Assembly (NCBI RefSeq): GCF_000428945.1
Contig: NZ_AUAX01000008.1
Coordinates: forward strand, 62,001 to 126,000
DNA length: 64,000 bases
Source of the DNA: Hamadaea tsunoensis DSM 44101
Lineage (GTDB): Bacteria > Actinomycetota > Actinomycetes > Mycobacteriales > Micromonosporaceae
Direction of reading: 5' to 3'
Under the pieces are notes generated by a model. That model searched no databases, had not been told where the DNA came from, and saw nothing but the letters and a program-made list of their open reading frames with translations. Position 1 is the first letter of the stretch; each line of letters starts with the position of its first letter. Below, piece by piece: positions 56,601 to 64,000 of this stretch. Both the position numbers and the translations under genes were made by a program.

Positions 56601-56720
56601 ATGGCCGTCTTTGTCATGACCCGTGCCCGGTTCACAGTCCTTCCCCTTCCGCTTTCGCTCAAGGAGCCGCTGAAGTGCGCAAGCAGCGCAAGTTCGACGA
56701 CGACGATTTCTCGGTAGCCG
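56601..56720 (+). CDS. Possible 39-codon upstream frame overlapping the RIO kinase start
   Basis: ATG at 56601 with GGGAGGG about 6 nt upstream, encoding MAVFVMTRARFTVLPLPLSL and 19 more residues, ending 46 nt inside the kinase gene in another frame. The kinase Shine-Dalgarno AAGGAG lies within this frame. It could be a leader peptide coupling translation, or a chance frame. No homology is recognised. Confidence 0.35.
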
Positions 56721-57586
56721 ACGACCCGTCCTTCGAGAAGTTCCTCGATCAACCTGATACATGGGATGAGAATCCCGACGGTCCCGACACCGGCGACCGA
56801 TGGTCCACATGGGACCTGTCCTCCCCCACCGAGCGCGGCCCGCTGCCGCACCCCGAGTGGGTCGTCACCGAACTCGCCGCGGTGGACATCGAGCGGGGCA
56901 TGCTGAAGACCGGCAAGGAAGCCGACGTCTTCCTCGTCTCCCGCGAGGTTCCCGGCACCGAGATCGGCGTACTCATGGCCGCCAAACGCTACCGGGACGC
57001 CGAGCACCGCATGTTCCACCGCGACGCCGGCTACCTCGAAGGACGTCGCGTACGCGAAAGCCGCGTCATGCGGGCCATGACCTCCCGGAGCGCCTTCGGC
57101 AAGGAGGCGATCGCCGGGCAGTGGGCGGGAGCCGAGTTCGGCGCGCTCTGCTCGCTGTGGGAGGCGGCCGCGTCGCTCGGGGCGCCCGCGTTCACGCCCT
57201 ACCCGGTGCAGATCCTCGGCACCGAGATCCTGATGGAGTTCATCGGTACGCCCGACGGCGTGGCCGCGCCCCGACTGGCCGCGCTGCGTACCGAGGATGC
57301 CGACCTGCTCGACCTGTGGGAGCAGCTGGTCCTCGGCCTGCGTATCCTCGCCCGCACCGGGTACGCCCACGGCGACCTGTCGCCGTACAACATCCTCGTC
57401 CACGAAGGACGGCTGGTCGTCATCGACCTGCCGCAGATCGTGGACATCGTGGCCAATCCCAACGGCCGCAAGTTCCTGGCCCGGGACGTGCACAACGTGC
57501 TCACCTGGTTCCAGGCCCGCGGACTGTCGGGTGTGGACGAGAACGCGATCGTCGACGAGCTGGCCGCGGAGGCGGGGCTGCGATGA
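56675..57586 (+). CDS. RIO-type atypical serine kinase
   Basis: A 303-residue RIO1/RIO3-like kinase. The acidic N-terminus MRKQRKFDDDDFSVADDP is followed by the ATP-binding TGKEADVFLVSR, the catalytic loop GYAHGDLSPYNILVHEG (HGDLSxxN) and the metal-binding VVIDLPQIVDIVANPN (DLPQ in place of DFG). In eukaryotes RIO kinases act in ribosome maturation; bacterial ones are poorly studied. GTG at 56675 has AAGGAG 8 nt upstream. Its own strong promoter and a structured leader suggest stress or growth control. An 11-bp GC hairpin follows the stop. Confidence 0.9.
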   Translation: MRKQRKFDDDDFSVADDPSFEKFLDQPDTWDENPDGPDTGDRWSTWDLSSPTERGPLPHPEWVVTELAAVDIERGMLKTGKEADVFLVSREVPGTEIGVLMAAKRYRDAEHRMFHRDAGYLEGRRVRESRVMRAMTSRSAFGKEAIAGQWAGAEFGALCSLWEAAASLGAPAFTPYPVQILGTEILMEFIGTPDGVAAPRLAALRTEDADLLDLWEQLVLGLRILARTGYAHGDLSPYNILVHEGRLVVIDLPQIVDIVANPNGRKFLARDVHNVLTWFQARGLSGVDENAIVDELAAEAGLR

Positions 57587-57614
57587 AGGCCCGTACGCGG
57601 GCCGGTTCCGGTTC

Positions 57615-57643
57615 GGCGGGACGGGCCTGGTCCCCGTCCCGCC
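57615..57643 (+). terminator. Hairpin after the RIO kinase gene
   Basis: GGCGGGACGGG / CCCGTCCCGCC, an 11-bp stem with a 7-nt loop, 28 nt after the stop. There is no T run. A short in-frame overlap ATG (57583) opens only a 41-residue basic frame through this hairpin and is not called as a gene. Confidence 0.6.
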
Positions 57644-57768
57644 GCCCCTTCTACGCGGGTGCCGTCTCGCCGGTCCGCGGCGGCGTCACCCGGACGCGGC
57701 CTCGCTAGCCGGTCAGACGTGCGGACGCGGCTTCCTAACCCGTCGGGCGGCACGCGGTCGGGTCGGCG

Positions 57769-59691
57769 TCAGGCGGATGCGGCCTCGGTGAACGTCGCGG
57801 CGGCGCGGGCCGGGGAGTCGGCGAACTGCGTCCGGTAGAGGTCCGAGTAGAGGCCCTCCGCGGCGACGAGCTGCTCGTGCGTACCGCGCTCGACGATGGT
57901 GCCGCCGTCGAGGACGAGGATCTGGTCGGCCTCGCGGACGGTCGACAGCCGGTGCGCGATCACCAGCGCCGTACGCCCCGCGAGCGCCACCGACAGCGCC
58001 CGCTGGACGGCCGCCTCGCTCTCGGAGTCGAGGTGGGCGGTCGCCTCGTCGAGGATGACGATGGACGGCGCCTTGAGCAGCAGCCGGGCGATCGCGATCC
58101 GCTGCTTCTCGCCGCCGGAGAAGCGGTAGCCGCGCTCGCCGACCACGGTGTCGAGGCCGTCGGGCAGCGTGCGGACCAGGTCGGCGACCTGGGCCCCGGT
58201 CAGCGCCGCCCAGATCTCCTCGTCGGTCGCGTCGGGCTTGGCGTACCGCAGGTTCTCGGCGATCGTCTCGTGGAACAGGTGCGCGTCCTGCGTCACGACG
58301 CCGATCGTGTCCCGCAGCGAGTCCAGCGTCGCGTCGCGGACGTCGACGTCGCCGACGTGTACAGCGCCGTCGGTCACGTCGTAGACCCGGCTCACCAGCA
58401 TCGAGGTCGTCGACTTGCCGGCGCCGGACGGGCCGACCAGCGCCACGAGCTGGCCGGGCTCGACCGTGAAGCTGACCCCCCGCAGCACGGGCTCGGACAC
58501 CTTGCGGTCCAGCGACGCGACATCCTCCAGCGAGGCCAGCGACACCTCGGCGGCCGACGGATAGCGGAACCAGACGTCGCGGAACTCGACCCGGCTGGTG
58601 CCCTTGGGAATCGCCACCGCCGCCGGCTTCTCCGAGATGGCCGGCGGCAGGTCGAGCACCTCGAAGACGCGGTCGAAGCTCACCATCGCGCTCATCACGT
58701 CGACCCGCACGTTCGACAGGTCGGTCAGCGGGCCGTAGAGGCGCAGCAGCAGCATCGCCAGGGCGACGACCGTACCGGCGGAGATGACGCCGTGGACCGC
58801 GTACCAGCCGCCGAGGCCGTAGACGAGCGCCTGGGCCAGGGAGGCGACGAGCAGCATGGCGACGAAGAAGGTCCGGCCGTACATCGCCTGACGGATGCCG
58901 ATGTCGCGGACCCGCGCGGCCCGCCCCGAGAACCGCTCGGACTCCGCGCGCGGGCTGCCGAACAGCTTCACCAGCAACGCGCCCGCCACGCCGAAGCGCT
59001 CGGTCATCGTCGCGTTCATGGTCGCGTCGAGCTGGTACGACTCCTTGGTGATGGCGGCCAGCTGGCGGCCGATCCGGCGGGCCGGCAGCACGAAGAGCGG
59101 CAGCAGCACCAGCGAGAGCGCGGTCACCTGCCAGTTGAGGCTGAGCATCACACCGGCCGTCAGGGCCAGCTGGATGACGTTGCTGACGACACCGGACAGG
59201 GTCGAGGTGAACGCCCGCTGGGCGCCCATGACGTCGTTGTTGAGCCGGGACACGAGCGCGCCGGTCTGCGTACGCGTGAAGAACTGCAGCGGCATGCGCT
59301 GGACGTGGTCGTAGACCTGGCTGCGCAGGTCGAAGATGATGCCCTCGCCGATCTTGGCGGAGTACCACCGCTGCACGACGGACAGGCCCGCGTTGGCCAC
59401 GGCGAGCCCGGCGATGATGATCGCGAGCCGGACGACGGTCGCCCCGGCCGTGGGGTCCTTGCTGCTGATGGCGTTGACGACGTCACCGGCGAGGACCGGG
59501 GTCGCGACCCCGATGACCGCGGCGACGACGATCGTGATCAGGAAGAACACGATGTCCCGCCGGTACGGCCCGGCGAACCGCTTGACCCGGCGGAACGTGC
59601 CCTGGGTCAGCTTGTGCTTCTTGACGTTCTCCTCTTCGCGGAGGGCACGCATGGTGCTCCACCCGCCGCCGCCCCCGCCCATCATCGACAT
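57769..59691 (-). CDS. ABC exporter, fused membrane and ATPase domains
   Basis: A 640-residue half-transporter that should dimerise. The N-terminus MSMMGGGGGGWSTMRALREEE is cytoplasmic; six TM helices follow (about 45-340) with the coupling segment MPLQFFTRTQTGALVSRLNNDV. The ATPase has Walker A VGPSGAGKSTT (about 419), Q-loop VVTQDAHLFHETI, signature YRFSGGEKQRIAIARLL (about 522), Walker B SIVILDEATAHLD (about 542) and the switch histidine in VIAHRLSTV. The cargo is unknown; it resembles lipid and multidrug exporters of the MsbA type. Confidence 0.93.
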   Translation of the reverse strand: MSMMGGGGGGWSTMRALREEENVKKHKLTQGTFRRVKRFAGPYRRDIVFFLITIVVAAVIGVATPVLAGDVVNAISSKDPTAGATVVRLAIIIAGLAVANAGLSVVQRWYSAKIGEGIIFDLRSQVYDHVQRMPLQFFTRTQTGALVSRLNNDVMGAQRAFTSTLSGVVSNVIQLALTAGVMLSLNWQVTALSLVLLPLFVLPARRIGRQLAAITKESYQLDATMNATMTERFGVAGALLVKLFGSPRAESERFSGRAARVRDIGIRQAMYGRTFFVAMLLVASLAQALVYGLGGWYAVHGVISAGTVVALAMLLLRLYGPLTDLSNVRVDVMSAMVSFDRVFEVLDLPPAISEKPAAVAIPKGTSRVEFRDVWFRYPSAAEVSLASLEDVASLDRKVSEPVLRGVSFTVEPGQLVALVGPSGAGKSTTSMLVSRVYDVTDGAVHVGDVDVRDATLDSLRDTIGVVTQDAHLFHETIAENLRYAKPDATDEEIWAALTGAQVADLVRTLPDGLDTVVGERGYRFSGGEKQRIAIARLLLKAPSIVILDEATAHLDSESEAAVQRALSVALAGRTALVIAHRLSTVREADQILVLDGGTIVERGTHEQLVAAEGLYSDLYRTQFADSPARAAATFTEAASA

Positions 59692-59794
59692 CTGTTCGCT
59701 CGCCTGCCCGTTCGTCGCTCTCGTCCGGCAGGCACAACCTACTCCGTAAGGCCGACATTCCCCGTCCTGGCCTTACGCCGAGCGCTGAACGGCG

Positions 59795-60625
59795 CTATTC
59801 GGACAGGCCCGCGAGGGTGCGGATCCGGCGTACCTGGGCCTGGCGCTCCGCGAGCTCCTGCTCCGCCGCGGTACGCCCGCCGGCCCCCGCGATCAGCGCC
59901 TTGATCTCGATGAGGGCGTCGCGGTCGGCGCTCAGCAGGGCGGCGGCGAGGTCGCGGGTGGCCTCCTCCAGCTGCTCCCCCGGTACGCTCACCGTGGCCA
60001 GCCCGATCCGCACGGCCTCGTCGGCGGTGACGGCCCGGCCGGTCGCGCACAGTTCGAGGGCCCGCGAGTAGCCGACGAGGTCCACGAGGCGCTTGGTGCC
60101 GGTGAGGTCCGGGACGAGCCCGAGCGTCACTTCCTTCATCGCGAACTTGGCATCCTCGGCCACCACCCGGAAATCGCACGCGAGCGCGAGCTGGAAGCCG
60201 GCGCCGATGGCGTGCCCGCGTACGGACGCGATGGTGAGCAGGTCGTTGCGGCGCAGCCAGGAGAACGCCCGCTGGTAGCCCGCGATGACGTCCTCGGCTT
60301 GCTCGGGGGGCACCGCGGCGAGCCCGGCCAGACTGGCCTGGGCTTGGGCGAGGTCTAATCCGGCCGAGAAGGCCCGCCCCTCGCCGCGGAGCACCACTAT
60401 CCGAGTCTCGGCGGTCAACGCCGAGTCGATCTCACGCAGGGTCGACCACATGTCGGCCGTCTGCGCGTTGAGCACAGCGGGACGGTTCAGGATCACCGTC
60501 GCGATCGGACCGTCCACCTCCAGGCGTACGTCACCGGAGAATGGCTTTTTTTCTGCCTCCGTTCGTACACCGGCCGGCGGGGTTTCGCCGGCCGGGTGCA
60601 CGTCCTGTGGCGATCGCGAGGTCAT
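59795..60625 (-). CDS. Enoyl-CoA hydratase/isomerase family protein
   Basis: A 276-residue crotonase. Features are VTVILNRP-like ATVILNRPAVLNAQT, the first oxyanion loop GRAFSAGLDL and the second oxyanion segment RGHAIGAGFQLALACDFRV. The catalytic glutamates are partly kept: KFAMKEVTLGLVPDLTGTKRL has the second position as Asp or Leu-rich, so true hydratase activity is uncertain. An N-terminal Pro-rich extension of about 25 residues precedes the domain. The ATG at 60625 lies 33 nt downstream of the small HTH gene stop, so they may be co-transcribed. Confidence 0.88.
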   Translation of the reverse strand: MTSRSPQDVHPAGETPPAGVRTEAEKKPFSGDVRLEVDGPIATVILNRPAVLNAQTADMWSTLREIDSALTAETRIVVLRGEGRAFSAGLDLAQAQASLAGLAAVPPEQAEDVIAGYQRAFSWLRRNDLLTIASVRGHAIGAGFQLALACDFRVVAEDAKFAMKEVTLGLVPDLTGTKRLVDLVGYSRALELCATGRAVTADEAVRIGLATVSVPGEQLEEATRDLAAALLSADRDALIEIKALIAGAGGRTAAEQELAERQAQVRRIRTLAGLSE

Positions 60626-60658
60626 GCCTGTAGATCGTATCCGCTGTCGAGAAGGAGG

Positions 60659-60886
60659 TCAGGCCTTCTTGCGACGCCGGGCCCCACCGCGCTGGCGCAG
60701 CTGGACACCCGCCTCGGTGAGCACCCGGTGAATGAAGCCGTACGAGCGGCCCGTCGACGAGGCGAGAGCGCGGATGCTCTCCCCGGAGGTGTATCGCTTG
60801 ACGAGATCCTTCGCCAGCGTCTGCCGCTCGGTCCCGACGATCCGGCGACCCTTCTCAGTGGTGGTAGCTGTGCCGGTGGCTGCCAT
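60659..60886 (-). CDS. Small helix-turn-helix protein
   Basis: A 75-residue protein with one HTH: RQTLAKDLVKRYTSGESIRA followed by LASSTGRSYGFIHRVLTEAG, ending in a basic tail RQRGGARRRKKA that should bind DNA or RNA. Very similar short proteins are widespread in actinobacteria, with unknown targets. The ATG at 60886 is preferred over an upstream in-frame ATG at 60958 because GAGGG lies 8 nt upstream and the extra residues are not family-like. Confidence 0.85.
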   Translation of the reverse strand: MAATGTATTTEKGRRIVGTERQTLAKDLVKRYTSGESIRALASSTGRSYGFIHRVLTEAGVQLRQRGGARRRKKA

Positions 60887-61013
60887 CGTGAATCCCTCAC
60901 GTCCGAAAAATTGGTGCGGTTGTGCGGTCTCATCTATTAGACCGCCTGGAACGATCATGCGCTAGATATCAACTACACGCCAACCGACACGCACGGCACT
61001 GTCGGCTACCCGA

Positions 61014-61019
61014 TAGCCT
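61014..61019 (+). promoter_or_regulatory. -10 box of the polytopic membrane protein gene
   Basis: TAGCCT, 8 nt before the GTG at 61028, with no ribosome binding site between: a probable leaderless start. Confidence 0.4.
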
Positions 61020-61027
61020 GATGTGCC

Positions 61028-62344
61028 GTGGTGAGCGATGACGTGGCGGCGGCCCGTGGACGCGAACGTGACGACCTTTTCCGGTGGGTCGTCCTGGTCG
61101 GCGTGGGCACACTCGCGACGTGGTGGGCGGTGCGATCGGGCGCCGGTCTCGGTACGGCGAGTGCGCCATTCCTCGGCCGTTATCGAGTCGAGATCGGACC
61201 CGGAAGCGTTTTGGCACCGCTCATTGCCATGGCCGTCCTCGTGTGTGCGCAACGGGGCTGGTTCCACACCGCACGGTGGCCATTACTTGTAATCGTTTCC
61301 TATTGCGGATTATTGCTCTGGTCCGCCGCACTGGCCTTCGTGGACGGTGCCGACGGCTTCACCCGGGCACTGCTCAGTCCCGAGAGTTACCTGAACGATG
61401 TCACCGCAGTGGGTGATCACCCGGGTGAGTACTTGCGCACCTTCACGGCGACAGCCGCGGAGAAGTCATTCGCGACTCGCGGCCACCCGCCGGCACCCGT
61501 TCTCCTGCTGTGGGCGGCCGAAAAGGCAGGCATCACCAACCATTTGCTCCTCGGGCTCGCCGTGACGGCCCTCGGCGCCCTCGTCGCCCCCCTCGTCCTG
61601 AGCACCGTACGCGACGTCTGCGGCGAGGCGGCCGCCCGCAGCTACGCTCCGCTGCTGATCCTCGCCACCTGGGCGGTCTGGCTGGCGGTCTCGATGGACG
61701 CGCTGGTCGCGACGCTGGGGGCGGCCGCGATCGCGGCAGGCGTACGGGCCACATCGAAACATAGATGGAAGGCGGGCGGCTGGGCGCTGTCCGCCGGAGT
61801 CCTCTTAGGCTTCGCCGCGCTGTTCTCCTATGCGGCGGCCTGGCTCGGACTCTCGCTGGTGTGTCTCAATTTCGCCCGCCGCCGCGCCGCGCTCAACTGG
61901 GCCGCCGGATTCGGCGCATTGATTCCCGTCTTACTCGCCTGGGCCGCGGGATTCAATTGGTTCGACGGACTACTGAGCGCCCACAACGATTTCACGGCCC
62001 GCGTCGACCCGGTCCGCCCCGCCCTGCCGTGGGCCGGCATCAGCCTCGTCGCCCTCCTGCTGGCCGCCGGACCCGCGCTGGTGACCGGCGTACGCAAGAT
62101 GCGCAACACCCCCGCCTGGGCCTTCCTCGCCGGCGCCGGCGCGGCCGTCCTGTTCTCGATCCTGGCCGGCCTGGCCCGTGGCGGGGTCGAACACGCCTGG
62201 CTGCCGTTCTTCCCCTGGCTCACCATCGCCGCGGTGGCCCCCGAAGAACGCGGCGGCCCCATCCCGCCGGCCCCCATCGTGCTGACAGCGGCGGGAGCGA
62301 TCACGGCCATCATCGTCGAGGCGGTCCTGGCGACCACCACCTGA
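61028..62344 (+). CDS. Polytopic membrane protein, possible GT-C glycosyltransferase
   Basis: A 438-residue protein with about 10-11 TM helices. After the second or third helix, a long extracytoplasmic loop contains YLNDVTAVGDHPGEYLRTFT and then ATRGHPPAPVLLLWAAEKAG. An acidic-aromatic first loop followed by an HPP segment is typical of polyprenyl-phosphate-sugar-dependent GT-C enzymes, but the classic DE/DD motif is not clear. The function is therefore tentative. It starts at GTG 61028. A family A palindrome begins 13 nt after the stop. Confidence 0.7.
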   Translation: MVSDDVAAARGRERDDLFRWVVLVGVGTLATWWAVRSGAGLGTASAPFLGRYRVEIGPGSVLAPLIAMAVLVCAQRGWFHTARWPLLVIVSYCGLLLWSAALAFVDGADGFTRALLSPESYLNDVTAVGDHPGEYLRTFTATAAEKSFATRGHPPAPVLLLWAAEKAGITNHLLLGLAVTALGALVAPLVLSTVRDVCGEAAARSYAPLLILATWAVWLAVSMDALVATLGAAAIAAGVRATSKHRWKAGGWALSAGVLLGFAALFSYAAAWLGLSLVCLNFARRRAALNWAAGFGALIPVLLAWAAGFNWFDGLLSAHNDFTARVDPVRPALPWAGISLVALLLAAGPALVTGVRKMRNTPAWAFLAGAGAAVLFSILAGLARGGVEHAWLPFFPWLTIAAVAPEERGGPIPPAPIVLTAAGAITAIIVEAVLATTT

Positions 62345-62357
62345 CCCCCGCCCCGTT

Positions 62358-62475
62358 CGACGATCTTGCGCGAATGCCCCGAGTTTCGTCCGGAATACGG
62401 GAAATGCCCGGACATTCGCGCAAGATCGTCGCGGCTGGGGACCGGACACTCGTGCAAGATCGTCGCCGCTGGGGG
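62358..62475. repeat. Palindromic element family A, copy 3, with duplicated right arm
   Basis: CGACGATCTTGCGCGAATG (62358-62376) pairs with CATTCGCGCAAGATCGTCG (62413-62431). The right arm and its flank (62408-62441) are repeated in tandem at 62442-62475 with a few changes, a 34-bp duplication. Confidence 0.85.
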
Positions 62476-62633
62476 ATCGAGGCCTCACCCCCGAGCCGCC
62501 GGCCTCACCCCCGGGCGGCGGCCGCGCGTGTGTCGTTGTCGCCGTGTTCGGCGCCTCGCACCCTTTGCGACCTTGTCGCGACTGTCCGATACGGGCATTC
62601 GGGGTGGCCGACGCGGCAGCCCATCGGGTCGGG

Positions 62634-62705
62634 GATCTTGACGGATGTCCGGTTGTCGACGTCGGAAGAGATCAACTGCGGGGCAACCGGGCATCCGTCA
62701 AGATC
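62634..62705. repeat. 72-bp palindrome with GATCTTG ends
   Basis: GATCTTGACGGATGTCCGGT.. (62634-62655) and its complement at 62684-62705 pair at 21 of 22 positions around a 28-nt centre. It shares the GATCTTG/CAAGATC ends of families A and B but not their inner sequence. Confidence 0.75.
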
Positions 62706-62988
62706 GCCCACGGATCGGCGGCCCGACCGCACTGCACGGCGGCGCCGAATCAGGGCTGCGGTGATCGTTTGCGGGTGCGATGTAATTTTCGGGCCGCTCC
62801 CTCGATCCAGTCCGGCTGAGATGTAGCCGTGGGCCAGTTTCCTCCATCGGAACCGCTTTGGATCATGGGCGAGCGGTGCGGTTGGACATCTGGGCCGCTG
62901 TGGATCACGTCCGAGCCGTCCGGCCCCCGGTCGGGGTCCGTGGTGCGGGAACGATCTTCCGCCCAGTGGATAGGCGTCGTCGACCTGC

Positions 62989-63134
62989 TGATCGTTTACG
63001 GCTGGGGTGTAATTCCGGCCCGATCTGCATGATCGAATACGCGTGAGGTGTAGCCGGATCCGGTCAGCGTGCTCCGCAACCGTAAACGATCATGCACAAG
63101 GCGGCCATATTTACACCGCAGCCGTCAACGATCA
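62989..63134. repeat. Large nested palindrome with GATCGTTTACGG arms
   Basis: TGATCGTTTACGGCTGGGGT.. (62989-63020) pairs with 63103-63134 at 27 of 32 positions. Inside it, GCATGATCG (63027-63035) pairs with CGATCATGC (63087-63095). A related single arm, TGATCGTTTGCGGGTGCGAT, occurs at 62762. Confidence 0.65.
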
Positions 63135-63219
63135 CTCCGTCGGCGATACGCCCGGCACACAAGTCGGACAGTCGCGACAAAGGCCGGGGTGAAGGGGTAG
63201 ACGGTGACCGGACCGCGGT

Positions 63220-63319
63220 GAAGGATGCGTCGCCCCACTCACCTGGCAGTGGAGGCCCCCCAGGGCCGGAACGGTCTCCCGCGGGAGGAGCGGAGGTGAG
63301 ATCGACGAACCCGGGACAA
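63220..63319 (-). repeat. Dispersed 3'-end element, copy 3 (candidate structured RNA)
   Basis: A 100-bp copy; on the minus strand it begins TTGTCCCGGGTTCGTCGATC 20 nt after the ABC-F stop. The variable inner stem is GGCCC/GGGCC, the shortest of the three. Similarity to copy 2 extends to 63161 (the TCGGACAGTCGCGACAA block). An AAAGATC/GATCTTT hairpin lies between it and the stop codon. Confidence 0.85.
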
Positions 63320-63339
63320 AAAGATCTTCAAATTGATCT

Positions 63340-64000
<661 letters not shown>

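Larger units (their letters stand above)
62345..63339. other. 995-bp intergenic region packed with palindromes, no gene
   Basis: Between the convergent GT-C-like and ABC-F genes. It holds a family A palindrome with a tandem duplication, a 72-bp palindrome (62634-62705), a large nested palindrome (62989-63134), an inverted 17-bp pair (62573-62589 and 63164-63180) and the third copy of the 3'-end element. Short open frames exist but have no ribosome binding sites or recognisable products. Confidence 0.8.

Noticed and set aside
57583-57708. A 41-codon frame overlapping the RIO kinase stop (ATGA)
   Set aside because: The product is Arg/Ser/Gly-rich and most of it is the hairpin 57615-57643, which is better explained as a terminator.
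62829-63032. A 67-codon frame in the 995-bp gap
   Set aside because: No RBS, no homology, and it runs into the nested palindrome at 62989.
62345-63339. CRISPR array
   Set aside because: Repeats here are palindromes of different families, without regular spacing or unique equal-length spacers, and no cas genes are near.

Overview
The window is very GC-rich chromosomal DNA from a filamentous actinomycete, most likely a member of the Micromonosporaceae (inferred from base composition, codon use, a bona fide BldD and streptomycete-like gene order; the genus cannot be fixed from sequence alone). No rRNA, tRNA, CRISPR array, insertion sequence or prophage was seen.

Left part (1-26134) is conserved core. 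On the minus strand lies the pyrimidine operon pyrR-pyrB-pyrC-carA-carB (carB runs off the left edge), with overlapping stop/start codons throughout and a PyrR-binding hairpin at the pyrR ribosome binding site. Next come bldD (plus strand), nusB and efp, then a shikimate cluster (aroQ, aroB, aroK, aroC, aroE), mltG, ruvX, alaS, two small membrane proteins, a 1041-residue low-complexity membrane protein and rarA. The aro cluster is interrupted twice by plus-strand cargo: a lipoprotein between aroB and aroK, and a block with a methyltransferase and two MFS exporters between aroC and aroE.

The right part (26179-64000) is a mosaic of short metabolic and regulatory units: an acyltransferase divergent from a hotdog thioesterase and metallo-beta-lactamase pair; a sugar kinase; asnB; aminopeptidase P; a 27-residue small protein with its own terminator; a giant secreted amylopullulanase; purC; a PadR repressor divergent from a flavin monooxygenase and gamma-glutamyltransferase; two paralogous septum-formation-domain proteins; aconitase and, about 6 kb after the end of acnA, its AcnR-type repressor; a truncated haemoglobin; a secreted GH18 chitinase; a Tat-type glycerophosphodiesterase; a HAD phosphatase; a nitrilase-family amidase; a RIO-type kinase with a structured leader; an ABC exporter; an enoyl-CoA hydratase; a small HTH protein; a polytopic membrane protein; and the end of an ABC-F ATPase.

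The most unusual signal is in the gaps. Several families of long palindromes, and a 100-111-nt element present three times, sit 11-36 nt after stop codons. The 111-nt element always has the same orientation to the upstream gene, nearly identical flanks, and an inner segment whose sequence differs between copies but pairs with itself each time, the signature of a structured RNA. Many genes also appear to have leaderless transcripts (a TAnnnT-type box 6-8 nt before the start codon), and GTAC looks over-represented even at the cost of rare codons.
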